DNA of 26,283 bases from contig JACPHL010000138.1 of assembly GCA_016188625.1 (NCBI GenBank), forward strand, positions 1 to 26,283, written 5' to 3'. The notes under the pieces were generated by a model. That model was not told where the DNA came from, did no database searches, and saw nothing but the letters and a program-made list of their open reading frames with translations. Position 1 is the first letter of the stretch. The number at the start of each line of letters is the position of its first letter. Both the position numbers and the translations under genes were made by a program. The DNA comes from Candidatus Rokuibacteriota bacterium (GTDB taxonomy: Bacteria > Methylomirabilota > Methylomirabilia > Rokubacteriales > JACPHL01). Shown piece after piece: positions 15,708-22,975 of this stretch.

Positions 15708-16283
15708 GTGGCGCACGGGAACGGGCAGTCCAGAACACTCGTGGGCGAGGCCGGAGGGCTCGAGAGTCGTACCCCACCGGCATCGGGGGGACCGGTGCCG
15801 GCGGATCCGGTCGCCTCGGCGTTCACCCCGCCCTCCCGTCCAGCCCGTCCCCTCGCGAGGCCCCGGGGGTGGGACTTCCTCCTCCGCCGATTCGTCCGGG
15901 ACCACGGCGTGCCGGTCGTGCTCGCGGCCCTCTTCGTCGAGTTGCAGCACGCCCGCTGGATCACCATCGTCCCCGTGGCTCCGACCCTGGTCATCGGGTA
16001 CGGCCGCGCCGGGCTTCTCCTGGCCGCGGTCGCGGCGTTCGTCGCCAGCAGCGCCTTCATCCGGGAGAATCAGGACTACGGGGTGGGGAGCTTTGTCCTG
16101 ACGGTCGTGGTCGCCTTTGCGCTGCTGCCGCCCATCATCAGCGACCCGTTCCGCTACGCGCTGGGGCTCCGCCCCCCCCAGATCCAGATCGTCCTGGTCT
16201 TCGTCTACCTCGGCCTGCACCTGGCGGCCGGGATCTTCATCGGCGGCCTGTGGACGGTCGTGGTGAAGACCTTCTACCGGTAA
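15708..16283 (+). CDS. Small multi-pass membrane protein of unknown function
   Basis: A 191-residue protein that I do not recognise. The first 55 residues are polar and rich in Pro, Ala and Arg, likely cytoplasmic. They are followed by hydrophobic stretches at about 66-97, 101-117, 127-143 and 158-187 (AGLLLAAVAAFVASSAF, FVLTVVVAFALLPPI, IVLVFVYLGLHLAAGIFI), giving four or five membrane spans. The frame is open back to a TTG at 15660. GTG 15708 is preferred because a GGAG lies 6 nt before it and the TTG would overlap the -10 of the candidate promoter. Third-position G/C is strong, which supports real coding. It follows the pilus motor genes in the same direction, but a functional link is not shown. 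Confidence 0.7.
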   Translation: MAHGNGQSRTLVGEAGGLESRTPPASGGPVPADPVASAFTPPSRPARPLARPRGWDFLLRRFVRDHGVPVVLAALFVELQHARWITIVPVAPTLVIGYGRAGLLLAAVAAFVASSAFIRENQDYGVGSFVLTVVVAFALLPPIISDPFRYALGLRPPQIQIVLVFVYLGLHLAAGIFIGGLWTVVVKTFYR

Positions 16284-16749
16284 GGCCGACCCGCGCCCGC
16301 GGGGACCTCGCCTGATCGCTCGTCGCGACCCGGATCGCCCCCTTCGGGTCTTGGCCCCCGATTACCGGCGCCTCGGCGGGTCTAACCCCGTCGGGTCCCG
16401 GGCGAGCCCCCTGCTGACGGGTTTTGTCTGCGCCCACCAAATTTTGTCAATGGTCGGGTGCTCGTTCCCGGCCCTGCCTCGATCGCCGCCGCGCCTCGAC
16501 ACGCGCCTCATCTCCTTGACAGATTGGGCCGCCATCGTCCGGTCTCCCCGCCGCTCTCTCCCCCGCGTCTAAGCCGGCATGGAAATTGCTGGAACGTAGT
16601 GGTTACCCTGCCGGAGCCCGAGAATCCCCATCCAGGGGGGGACTCGTGGCAGGAGGTGGCCGGCGGATGGCTGGTCAAGGTCCACAACGGTTCGTCCGGG
16701 AGGGCGGAGGGCCTCCCGGGTCGCGTCGTCGCGGTGGGGATTCGAAAGC
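16284..16749. other. Gap without a convincing gene
   Basis: About 470 bp with short overlapping frames but none with consistent codon bias or a recognisable product. Just after the membrane-protein stop there are GC-rich inverted repeats: CCCGCG-CC-CGCGGG at 16290-16303, and GACCCG/CGGGTC at 16327-16332 and 16345-16350. Neither is followed by a T-run. A TTGACA at 16516-16521 has no good -10 partner. A frame at 16458-16772 could encode 104 residues but its first half looks like GC-rich noise. Confidence 0.5.
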
Positions 16750-16779
16750 TTGACTTAGGTAATTACTCTTAAGTACAAT
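16750..16779 (+). promoter_or_regulatory. AT-rich promoter/operator island before the XRE gene
   Basis: A markedly AT-rich stretch in GC-rich surroundings. It contains TTGACT (16750-16755), the palindrome GTAATTAC (16759-16766), flanking ACTTA (16753-16757) and TAAGT (16770-16774), and TACAAT (16774-16779). The last overlaps the ATG at 16778, so it cannot serve as the -10 for that start codon unless translation begins further in. The palindromes fit an autoregulatory operator. Confidence 0.35.
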
Positions 16780-16975
16780 GCCCCCGCATCTTGGAAAGAG
16801 GCTGAAGGTCCTGCGAAGGCGGCGGGGCATGACGCAAGCCGCGCTGGCGCACAGGGCGGGGCTCTCGCTGGGCTATCTCGCGCGGCTGGAGCTCGGTCGC
16901 CATGACCCGAGCCTCACGACATTGCGAAAGCTTGCCAGGGCCCTGAAGATGACGGTGGCCGACCTGACGGGCTAG
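16778..16975 (+). CDS. Small XRE-family helix-turn-helix regulator
   Basis: A 65-residue protein consisting only of an HTH_3/Cro-C1 domain: LGKRLKVLRRRRGMTQAALA, then HRAGLSLGYLARLELGRHDP, then SLTTLRKLARALKMTVADLTG. The pattern (helix 2 'MTQAALAHRAGLS', recognition helix 'GYLARLELGR') is canonical for XRE DNA-binding proteins. There is no effector or oligomerisation domain. An AT-rich palindromic island directly precedes the start codon and could be its own operator. The PilZ gene follows 55 nt downstream on the same strand, so the two might be cotranscribed (inference). Confidence 0.85.
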   Translation: MPPHLGKRLKVLRRRRGMTQAALAHRAGLSLGYLARLELGRHDPSLTTLRKLARALKMTVADLTG

Positions 16976-17030
16976 CCGTTAGTCCCGGCCACATGCGGCA
17001 GCCACAGACGGCCTTTCGCCCGCGTCCGTG

Positions 17031-17537
17031 ATGGATATCCGCCCCCTCCTTTTCGAAAAGCTGGCCGAGGTCCGAACGATCATCGAACGCCTGGGCCAGC
17101 AGGGCGAGGTCGGGCGCGCCCCCCTGGAGTGGGAGAAGGGGTATGCGAGGGCCCTGGAGGACATGCTGGCGCTCAAAGGCATCTCCCTGCGGCGGTCGCC
17201 CCGCCGCACGACGATGATCGCCGCGGAGATCGCCCGAAAGCTCGCGGCGCCGGGCGCCCCCCCCTCGGAGAGCGGGACGATCACGGATTTGAGTCTCGAT
17301 GGGTGCAGTCTTGCCACGATGATGGAGGTCGCGGTGGGGGACCTGGTCGTCCTCACCTTTACCTTGCCCGAGCCGTTCGTGACGGTGAGGGTCGAAGGCT
17401 GGGTCCGCCGGGCCGACCGCATCGACGGGACGCTCGCCGTCGGCGTCGAGTTCATGGAGCCCCCCGAGGAGGTCTCCGGGGCGCTGAAGCGGTTCCTGGA
17501 CGCCGCTCTGGAAGCCGATCCCGAAGGCCGACCGTGA
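17031..17537 (+). CDS. PilZ-domain protein, predicted c-di-GMP receptor
   Basis: A 168-residue protein. Residues 1-50 are helical with no recognised domain. Residues about 53-160 are a PilZ domain with both c-di-GMP-binding signatures: the RxxxR motif (RRSPRR, Arg54-Arg59) and the D/N-x-S-x-x-G motif (DLSLDG, 86-91), followed by beta-strand segments VGDLVVLTFTLPEPFVTVRV and LAVGVEF. PilZ proteins change partner binding when c-di-GMP is bound. ATG 17031 is chosen; a GTG directly before it (17028) is an alternative. No strong ribosome site is visible. It is a plausible third c-di-GMP component of the window, beside the HD-GYP and MshEN proteins. Confidence 0.85.
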   Translation: MDIRPLLFEKLAEVRTIIERLGQQGEVGRAPLEWEKGYARALEDMLALKGISLRRSPRRTTMIAAEIARKLAAPGAPPSESGTITDLSLDGCSLATMMEVAVGDLVVLTFTLPEPFVTVRVEGWVRRADRIDGTLAVGVEFMEPPEEVSGALKRFLDAALEADPEGRP

Positions 17538-17610
17538 GCCCGCCGCGCGAGGCATAGAGCGCCGGTAGAGGCGCTCGCTCATCCGCACCCCGAGGCGTTC
17601 CCTCCCGTCG

Positions 17611-17639
17611 TTGACACCCCCCGGCCCCTCTGCTATGGT
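17611..17639 (+). promoter_or_regulatory. Sigma-70 promoter of the QueG-like pair
   Basis: TTGACA (17611-17616), a 17-bp spacer, then TGC-TATGGT (-10 at 17634-17639, with an extended -10 TG). The expected mRNA start is about 12 nt before ATG 17658, and GAGGGGCGGG between them would serve as ribosome site. This is the best-matching full promoter in the window. Confidence 0.7.
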
Positions 17640-17657
17640 CAGCCCGAGGGGCGGGCC

Positions 17658-18638
17658 ATGGCGCTGACGGCGGAGGCGGTCAAGGCGAAGGCGCGGGCCC
17701 TCGGGGCCGACGGCGTGGGGATCGCGAGCGCCGCCGTCCTGAACGCCCACCCGCCGGACCCCAAGCACCCCCAGACCCCCGAGCGGATCTTGCCCGAGAT
17801 CCGGAGCTGCGTCGCCTTCTTCAAGCGGATCCCCGCCGGCGTCTTCCGGGCGCGAGACAACGCCTGCATCCACCACGTGGACCAGCTCGTCCTCCGCGAG
17901 ATGGACAAGATCGGCTACCGCCTGGCCCGTTACCTGGAGGCCGAGGGGCACTGGGCCTTCCAGACCGCGGCGCAGGAGACGGTCTGGGAGATGAAGAACG
18001 CCAGCTACGGCTTCCTCTCGACCCGTCACGTCGCCATCGAGGCGGGGCTCGGGACCCTGGGGCTCGAGCTGAACCTCCTGACCAAGGAGTGCGGCCCCCG
18101 CTGCTACACCACCGTGGTCCTCACCAACGCCGAGCTGGAGCCCGACGGGAAGATGACCGAGCAGATCTGCATCGGGGAGCCGTGCTCGCGCTGCCTCTAC
18201 TCCTGCCCGGCCGACGCGGTCCTCCACTGGGGGATCGACAAGCGGGCCTGCGCCACCTACGCCCAGGAGTTCGGCTTCGCCACGATCCTTCGCCTTTTCC
18301 GCGGCTTCATCGCGGCGCCGGGGCCCGAGGCGCGGCCGGCGCTCCTCCGGAGCGTCCACGCCTTCGGGATCTGGCAGGGGCTCCTCCGGGTCGTCGGTGC
18401 GTTCGGCGACTGCCCGAGGTGCCTCGCGGTCTGCCCGGTGGGGGACGATTACCATCGCTTCCTCAAGGAGGAGCAGCGGGAGATCCCGGAGAAGACCGAC
18501 GCCAAGGTCGCCCTGGGGCGGCAGTGGCGGGAGATCAGGAAGAAGGGCGAGCCGATCCCGGGGATGGCCGAGGGCAGGATCCGCTGGATCGGGGAGGCCG
18601 GCTACGTCCCACCGGCCAGGGCGGGGGCGGAGCGGTGA
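17658..18638 (+). CDS. QueG-like 4Fe-4S protein (epoxyqueuosine reductase family-related), copy 1
   Basis: A 326-residue protein. The N-terminal half resembles the cobalamin-binding region of QueG-type proteins (VKAKARALGADGVGIASAAV; AIEAGLGTLGLELNLLTKEC; VLTNAELEPD). It is followed by two iron-sulfur motifs: CIGEPCSRCLYSCP (C-x4-C-x2-C-x3-CP) and CPRCLAVCPVG (C-x2-C-x3-CP). The C-terminal HEAT-like tail of bona fide QueG is missing and the protein is shorter. A redox role is likely, but queuosine synthesis is not implied; related reductive-dehalogenase-like or ferredoxin-type proteins are alternatives. Its stop overlaps the GTG of a clear paralogue (4 nt), with which it probably forms an operon behind the promoter at 17611. 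Confidence 0.75.
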   Translation: MALTAEAVKAKARALGADGVGIASAAVLNAHPPDPKHPQTPERILPEIRSCVAFFKRIPAGVFRARDNACIHHVDQLVLREMDKIGYRLARYLEAEGHWAFQTAAQETVWEMKNASYGFLSTRHVAIEAGLGTLGLELNLLTKECGPRCYTTVVLTNAELEPDGKMTEQICIGEPCSRCLYSCPADAVLHWGIDKRACATYAQEFGFATILRLFRGFIAAPGPEARPALLRSVHAFGIWQGLLRVVGAFGDCPRCLAVCPVGDDYHRFLKEEQREIPEKTDAKVALGRQWREIRKKGEPIPGMAEGRIRWIGEAGYVPPARAGAER

Positions 18639-19600
18639 GCCTCACCGCCGAGGCGGTCAAGGCCAGGGCCCGAGAGCTGGGCGCGGACCTGGTTGGGATC
18701 GCGCGCGGCGAAACGCTGAACCGCCACCCCCCGGATCCCCGGCGCCCCCAGACCCCGGAGCGGATCACCCTGGAAGATTCCCGATCCGTCATCGTCCTGG
18801 CCCGCCGGATCCTCACCGGGCTCAGCCGCCTCAAAGGCTCGGACGACCGCCACAAGCAGTACTCCACCGAGCTGATCCTCGCCGACCTCGAGGAGATCTC
18901 CCTCAAGCTCATCTACTTCCTCGAAGACCACGGCCACCCCGCCATCACCGTCCCGCCGATGCACTTCGACCCTCCGAGCTACGACCCGGGCGGCGACTCC
19001 CGCGGTCCGCTCTCGCTCCCCCACGCGGCCGTCGAGGCCGGGCTCGGAACCCTCGGGCTCAACCTCATGCTCCTGACCCCGGAGTTCGGCCCGCGCGTCC
19101 TCCTCGCCGGCGTCCTGACCTCCGCCCCGCTCGAGCCCGACCGGCCGCTCGACACCCCCCTCTGCCTCGGCGAGGCGTGCGGCCGCTGCCTCCTGGCCTG
19201 CCCCGGCGACGCCATCCTCCAGTGGGCGCTCGACAAGGCCCGCTGCGCCCCCCACGCCTCCCCCTACGGCTTCACCTACCTGACGCGCCACCTCGAGCAG
19301 GTCGTCAAGGCCGAGACCGCGGAGGAGCAGCTCGCCCTCCTGAAGTCCAAGGAGTCCTTCATGGTCTGGCAGTCGATCCTGCGGGGGGTCGGCGTCTACT
19401 CGGGGTGCACCCGCTGCGTGGATGTCTGCCCGGTGGGGAAGGACTACGAGGAGATCCGAGACGTCCAGGAGGAGATCCCGGAGCGGACCCCGGAGAAGGA
19501 GACACGGTTAGCCGAGCTGGCCCGCCGGGCCGAGGCCGGGGACCGCGGCCCCCACTGGGCCCACTCGGCCCGCTGGATCCAGGGCCCCGGACCCTCCTGA
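18635..19600 (+). CDS. QueG-like 4Fe-4S protein, copy 2
   Basis: A 321-residue paralogue of the preceding gene; the N-termini MSLTAEAVKARARELGADLVGIA and MALTAEAVKAKARALGADGVGIA-type align directly, as does the block HPPDP-R-PQTPERI. The same two iron-sulfur motifs are present: CLGEACGRCLLACP and CTRCVDVCPVG. AAVEAGLGTLGLNLMLLTPE matches the QueG-type core. The HEAT tail is absent, as in copy 1. GTG 18635 is chosen because it overlaps the previous stop (GTGA) and gives the paralogous N-terminus; the frame itself is open further upstream. The two proteins may form a heterodimer or differ in substrate; the sequence does not decide this. Confidence 0.75.
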   Translation: MSLTAEAVKARARELGADLVGIARGETLNRHPPDPRRPQTPERITLEDSRSVIVLARRILTGLSRLKGSDDRHKQYSTELILADLEEISLKLIYFLEDHGHPAITVPPMHFDPPSYDPGGDSRGPLSLPHAAVEAGLGTLGLNLMLLTPEFGPRVLLAGVLTSAPLEPDRPLDTPLCLGEACGRCLLACPGDAILQWALDKARCAPHASPYGFTYLTRHLEQVVKAETAEEQLALLKSKESFMVWQSILRGVGVYSGCTRCVDVCPVGKDYEEIRDVQEEIPERTPEKETRLAELARRAEAGDRGPHWAHSARWIQGPGPS

Positions 19601-19739
19601 CGCCAAGGTTCTGACGAGAGCAACGAGCAGGCGCAAACGAAGGCCCGAACGCCTAGGTGTAAGTAATTGCGTTGTGATGAGATGAAGTGGACGACGGGGT
19701 GGGTTCCTGGATCACGGTGATCTGGGAAGGATCGGGTAC

Positions 19740-19792
19740 TTGAACTGCACCGCCGACCGTGTAATAAATCGTTCGACGAGACCCGGTCGAAC
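19740..19792 (+). promoter_or_regulatory. Candidate promoter and leader hairpin before the first DUF1326 gene
   Basis: TTGAAC (19740-19745) and TAATAA (19762-19767) are spaced by 16 bp. Directly downstream is a perfect 7-bp inverted repeat, GTTCGAC/GTCGAAC (19771-19777 and 19786-19792, 8-nt loop). It would lie at the 5' end of a leader of about 95 nt, or act as an operator. The rest of 19601-19860 shows no gene. Confidence 0.35.
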
Positions 19793-19865
19793 CCGCACGA
19801 GGTGCGACTTAGCGCGTCGGGGCTGAAGGTGTCAAGGAGTATCATCAGCCGAGAGGAGGATGGCC

Positions 19866-20576
19866 ATGGTCACCGTGCGGCGCACGACGAAAAAGGTGAC
19901 GGCGACGAAAACGAAAGCCCCTAAAACGAAACCTGAGGCCGCTCCCACCTGGCGGCTGAGCGGCGACTACTTCGAGACGTGCAGTTGCACCTACCTCTGC
20001 CCGTGCGTTCCCACCAACCTGGCTGGACAGCCGACCAAGGGCCATTGCTACTTTGCCTTCGTGTTCCATATCGAGCAAGGCCGATATGGCGACCTCAAGC
20101 TGGATGGACTCAATTTCGCCATCCTGGGCCAGTCGCCGGGTGCGATGGCCGAGGGCAACTGGTCCGTCGGCCTGATCACTGACGAGAGGGCCCGTGCGGA
20201 GCAGCAGCAGGCCTTGACGGCCATCGCGAGCGGCCAGGCCGGTGGGCCCATGGCCGCCGTGGCCTCGCTCATCGGCAGGTTCCTGGGGGTGCAGGCCCAA
20301 CCGATCCGCTATCAGAAGGCTGGCATGACGCGTTCCGTCTCGATTCCGGAGATCCTCGATCAGGCCATCGAAGGGGTGGCCCCGATGGGGAGTCAGCCTC
20401 CGGCTGAGCCGATGTATCTCGACAACACGCCCCATCCGGCCAATAAGCGCTTGGCGTTAGCCCGAGCGGTTCGCAGCCACTTGCATGCCTTTGAGCTGAA
20501 CTGGGACGATGCCAGCGGCCGGAACAACGGCCATTTCGCGCCTTTCAACTGGCAGGGGACCGTCGTCCGGGTGTAG
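19866..20576 (+). CDS. DUF1326 domain-containing protein, intact copy
   Basis: A 236-residue protein. A Lys/Thr-rich N-terminal tail (about 1-28) precedes a DUF1326 domain. That domain shows the cysteine cluster GDYFETCSCTYLCPCVPTN (C-x-C-x3-C-x-C), then GHCYFAFVFHIEQGRYGDLK, and the end FELNWDDASGRNNGHFAPFN. The function of the family is not established; the clustered cysteines suggest metal binding (inference). ATG 19866 is chosen over ATG 19860 because the strong AGGAGG (19854-19859) lies 6 nt before it and abuts the other. A second, 3'-damaged copy follows 1.84 kb downstream. G+C is lower than in the pilus and chemosensory genes. Confidence 0.82.
   Translation: MVTVRRTTKKVTATKTKAPKTKPEAAPTWRLSGDYFETCSCTYLCPCVPTNLAGQPTKGHCYFAFVFHIEQGRYGDLKLDGLNFAILGQSPGAMAEGNWSVGLITDERARAEQQQALTAIASGQAGGPMAAVASLIGRFLGVQAQPIRYQKAGMTRSVSIPEILDQAIEGVAPMGSQPPAEPMYLDNTPHPANKRLALARAVRSHLHAFELNWDDASGRNNGHFAPFNWQGTVVRV
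19945..20516 (+). repeat. Direct repeat, copy A (DUF1326 coding region)
   Basis: This stretch aligns without a gap to 21780-22351 at a constant offset of 1835 bases, with most positions identical by eye. The near-identical ribosome site and start region upstream (AGGAGGATGGCCATGGTCA) sits at an offset of 1838 bases, so there is one small indel in the N-terminal tail. Confidence 0.8.
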
Positions 20577-20783
20577 CCCCATGGGTCGCCGGGCACCACC
20601 CGGTTCGCGGAGCGGTAAGCGCGGAGATGATGGCCGCAGGTGAAGCAGATGGCTTCAAAGAGTTGAGCAGAACCGGCTTAGACTGAACGCGCAGGAGTCC
20701 AGCCTTTCCCAGAACTAAGTGGTTCTCGGGTTGAAATGTCAGGGAGCTTTGGGTAGGAGGCGGAAGGGAAGGGCAGACCTAGG

Positions 20784-21539
20784 ATGAGCAGGATTTTGGG
20801 TTTCAATTTCGTCAGCGCTCAGGACGCGGCAAAAAGTGTTCTGACAGCGGGAGTCAGGGCTGGGTATGAGGGGCTGACGGCGATTCCATTTAATCGGTTC
20901 GATCCCAACTCAACCAGTTGGTGGCTCAGCCCGTCTAAGGACTATCCAGCTTATAAGTACGGAAAGATCATCTTCACTAATCGGGACGCGACGCCCGGTG
21001 ACATGCTGGTTGGATTGTATATGGAAAAAGGGATCGGGCCCTCAGCGTCAGCGCCTTATCGAGAGACGGCGCGGGGCAGGCGATACATCATGGATAGTGG
21101 CTGGACGTGGTATGGATTCTTCAGGACCCTGGCTGCTGGTGGGATCGACGCGATCTTTGCGCATATGGAGACCGAAACCGGTCGACCAGTGACGGTGGCC
21201 ATAGACGGCGGCAATGTGCCAGTGCCAAGTGGTGATCGTGACGACGTCCATAGCCCGTCTGTTCCGCGTGACGTGATCAGATTCGAGTGGACAAAGGGGG
21301 AGCTCTGCTGGCTGGATGAGGATATCCGGGCAGGTATTTTGCGAAACTTCAGTAGGCCGAACAAGCTGGTCTCCGTTGCGGAGCGCATCGGGAAGATAGG
21401 GAACTTGGATTGGGTGTGGATCGATTTCCAAGCAGGGTTTCGGTTTCGGACAGTTACTCAAGACACAGGTAGCGAAGTGTGGAGTGCCGATCAAGTATGG
21501 AAGCGTATTGTTTGGCCGTGGAGGAGTTGGCTTCAATAG
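20784..21539 (+). CDS. Unrecognised 251-residue protein in a lower-GC island
   Basis: I do not recognise this protein. It has no signal peptide or membrane segment. It is rich in Trp and other aromatics (TSWWLSPSKDYPAYKYGK, DSGWTWYGFF, NLDWVWIDFQAGFRF, RIVWPWRSWLQ), suggesting a compact beta-rich soluble fold. ATG 20784 is the only start after the in-frame stop at 20754. No good Shine-Dalgarno is next to it; AGGAGG lies too far upstream. The G+C content is clearly lower than that of neighbouring genes and A/T-ending codons are common, a possible sign of transfer. It lies exactly between two DUF1326 copies and is followed after 13 nt by a hairpin. Confidence 0.65.
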   Translation: MSRILGFNFVSAQDAAKSVLTAGVRAGYEGLTAIPFNRFDPNSTSWWLSPSKDYPAYKYGKIIFTNRDATPGDMLVGLYMEKGIGPSASAPYRETARGRRYIMDSGWTWYGFFRTLAAGGIDAIFAHMETETGRPVTVAIDGGNVPVPSGDRDDVHSPSVPRDVIRFEWTKGELCWLDEDIRAGILRNFSRPNKLVSVAERIGKIGNLDWVWIDFQAGFRFRTVTQDTGSEVWSADQVWKRIVWPWRSWLQ

Positions 21540-21552
21540 CAACTGTGTCTTC

Positions 21553-21573
21553 GATCCCTAAAAGTAAGGGATC
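21553..21573 (+). terminator. Hairpin after the unrecognised ORF, possible terminator
   Basis: Perfect 7-bp inverted repeat GATCCCT-AAAAGTA-AGGGATC, 13 nt after the stop codon at 21539. It is followed by TGGGGAC rather than a T-run, so rho-independent termination is uncertain. It could also be a boundary sequence of an inserted element. Confidence 0.35.
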
Positions 21574-21618
21574 TGGGGACGGTTGGGACACATGAGGTGT
21601 GCGGGAGGTCGCGTACCT

Positions 21619-21634
21619 AGCCCGCGGGCGGGCT
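21619..21634. repeat. GC-rich inverted repeat upstream of the second DUF1326 copy
   Basis: AGCCCGC-GG-GCGGGCT, a perfect 7-bp inverted repeat with a 2-nt centre, located 70 nt before the start codon at 21704. It could be an operator or a hairpin, but nothing in the sequence decides which. Confidence 0.35.
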
Positions 21635-21779
21635 TGCCCCGAGTCGGTTTAGGGAGCGGGCCTAGCGCTTCAGAGAGTGGCGTCGGCTAGGAGGAGGATG
21701 GCCATGGTCAGTAAGCGAGGCGTGAAGAAGAAGGCGGCGGCGAAAAGGCCGGCCGCGCGAGCAAAACGCGCGGCGCCTC

Positions 21780-22351
21780 CCACCTGGCGGCTGGCCGGCG
21801 ACTACTTCGAGACCTGCAGTTGTACCTACCTCTGCCCGTGCGTTCCCACCAACCTGGCTGGCCAGCCGACCAAAGGGCATTGCTATTTTGCCTTCGTGTT
21901 CCATATCGACCAGGGCCGGTATGGCAACCTGAAGCTCGACGGGCTCAATTTCGCCATCCTGGGTTACTCGCCGGGCGCGATGGCTGAGGGCAACTGGTCC
22001 GTCGGCCTCATCACCGACGAGAGGGCCAGTGCCGAGCAGCAGCAGGCCGTGACGACCATCGCGAGTGGCCAAGCGGGCGGCCCGATGGCCGCCGTGGCCC
22101 CGCTCATCGGCCAGTTCCTGGGGGTGCAAGCCCAGCCGATCCGCTATCAGAGGGACGGGACGAGGCGTTCGGTCGAGATCCCGAGGGTCCTCGACCAGGC
22201 CGTGGAAGGGGTAGTCCCGATGGGGAGTAAGCCTCCGGCTGAGCCGATGTATCTCGACAATACGCCCCATCCCGCGAACAAGCGCTTAGCGTTAGCCCGA
22301 GCCGTCCGCAGCCACTTGCATGCCTTTGAGCTGAACTGGGACGATGCGCGC
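21780..22351 (+). repeat. Direct repeat, copy B (DUF1326 coding region)
   Basis: Partner of 19945-20516 at a constant offset of 1835 bases with no internal gap. The abrupt end of similarity near 22351 marks the breakpoint with the unrelated downstream segment. Confidence 0.8.
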
Positions 22352-22478
22352 GGCCAAGGAGGCCCATCAGGCGCCCTGCGTTACCTCCAGCTTCACGAGC
22401 AGGAGCGAGTCACAGGTCGCCGGGGTGCTCGCCCTGACCACCTCGCCTCAGGCTGGGGGTCGGGGTGGAGTCGGCGAG

Positions 22479-22672
22479 GCCAGCCTCGCCGAGAAACCGG
22501 GAGGGGAGCAGGGTCCAGGCCCGCCCCCAGAGGCGGCGCTCGCGGCAGACCGAGAGCACAGTCGCCGCCGCGCGCGCGTGAGCCCCACGTAGCACAGCCG
22601 TCGCTCTTCCTCCAGGGCCTCCCCCTCGAGGTGCCGGTGGTGGGGGAGGGGCCCCTCTTCGAGCCCGTGGCG
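22479..22672 (-). pseudogene. Remnant of a UvrD/PcrA-type helicase C-terminal region
   Basis: On the minus strand one frame reads HGLEEGPLPHH, then LEGEALEEERRLCYVGLTRA. This is the motif V-VI region of UvrD-family helicases ('GLEEGLFPH...EEERRLCYVGmTRA'). Homology then continues in another frame as VLSVCRERRLWG followed by LLPSRFLGEA, so an indel near 22560-22570 breaks the gene. The preceding helicase motifs (TxHxAKGLEF) are not found upstream. Instead, a coding-like minus-strand frame of unknown origin (22663 to about 22870, with VSRALPHLLERVADPAV) joins it. This is a short, frame-shifted gene fragment and not expected to be active. Confidence 0.7.
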
Positions 22673-22927
22673 GCGTCGAGAAGCCCTAGCTTGGCCATCG
22701 GCACCGCCTCCACGCCGCCGAGGTCCTCGAGCACCTCCCGCCGCCAGGGCCGGGCCGCCCGCCCGACGGGCGAGAGGGCCTCGTCGGGGACGGCGGGGTC
22801 CGCGACTCGCTCCAGGAGGTGGGGAAGGGCCCGGGAGACGACATGGAGGCCGGAGCGGTGGTAAGGACGCTTGGCCTGATTCCGCGAGGTTGGAGAGGGA
22901 GTCATGCGGATCTCCGTCCCCGTGACG

Positions 22928-22968
22928 GGTAGGAAACAGCCCGACCGAAAGGTGCCTACCGGCGGGCT
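22928..22968 (+). other. Compact pseudoknot-like inverted-repeat element
   Basis: Two 6-bp complementary pairs are interleaved: GGTAGG (22928-22933) with CCTACC (22955-22960), and AGCCCG (22938-22943) with CGGGCT (22963-22968). Between them lies a small ACC-GAAA-GGT hairpin (22944-22953) with a GNRA loop. The topology is an H-type pseudoknot with an inserted hairpin. It matches no riboswitch or ribozyme class I can name. A small ORF starts 34 nt downstream. Confidence 0.35.
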
Positions 22969-22975
22969 CCCTGGG

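Larger units (their letters stand above)
21704..22864 (+). pseudogene. DUF1326 protein, second copy, 3' end replaced
   Basis: ATG 21704 with AGGAGG 6 nt upstream, exactly as in the first copy. Residues up to the FELNWDDA motif match copy 1, including GDYFETCSCTYLCPCVPTN. After about base 22351 the similarity stops. The last 18 or so residues of the intact copy (GRNNGHFAPFNWQGTVVRV-type end) are missing. The frame then runs on for about 170 residues of Arg/Gly/Ser-rich sequence that is antisense to a decayed minus-strand helicase gene, ending at 22864. The domain core is therefore nearly complete, but the C-terminus is chimeric. It may be a non-functional duplicate, or still fold with a long disordered tail. 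Confidence 0.7.

Noticed and set aside
16458-16772. Possible 104-residue ORF
   Set aside because: No family pattern, inconsistent codon bias in the first half, no ribosome site; kept only as part of an unassigned gap.
19783-19795. tRNA T-loop-like sequence near GGTCGAACC
   Set aside because: It lacks the full GGTTCGAATCC pattern, and no acceptor or anticodon stems can be formed around it.
21553-21600. Terminal repeat of a mobile element (GGGATCTGGGGACGG-type sequence)
   Set aside because: No transposase, no matching copy elsewhere in the window and no target-site duplication seen; recorded only as a hairpin.
22928-22968. HDV-like ribozyme
   Set aside because: The order of stems is similar, but there is no P4 stem and no place for the catalytic cytosine between the last two strands.
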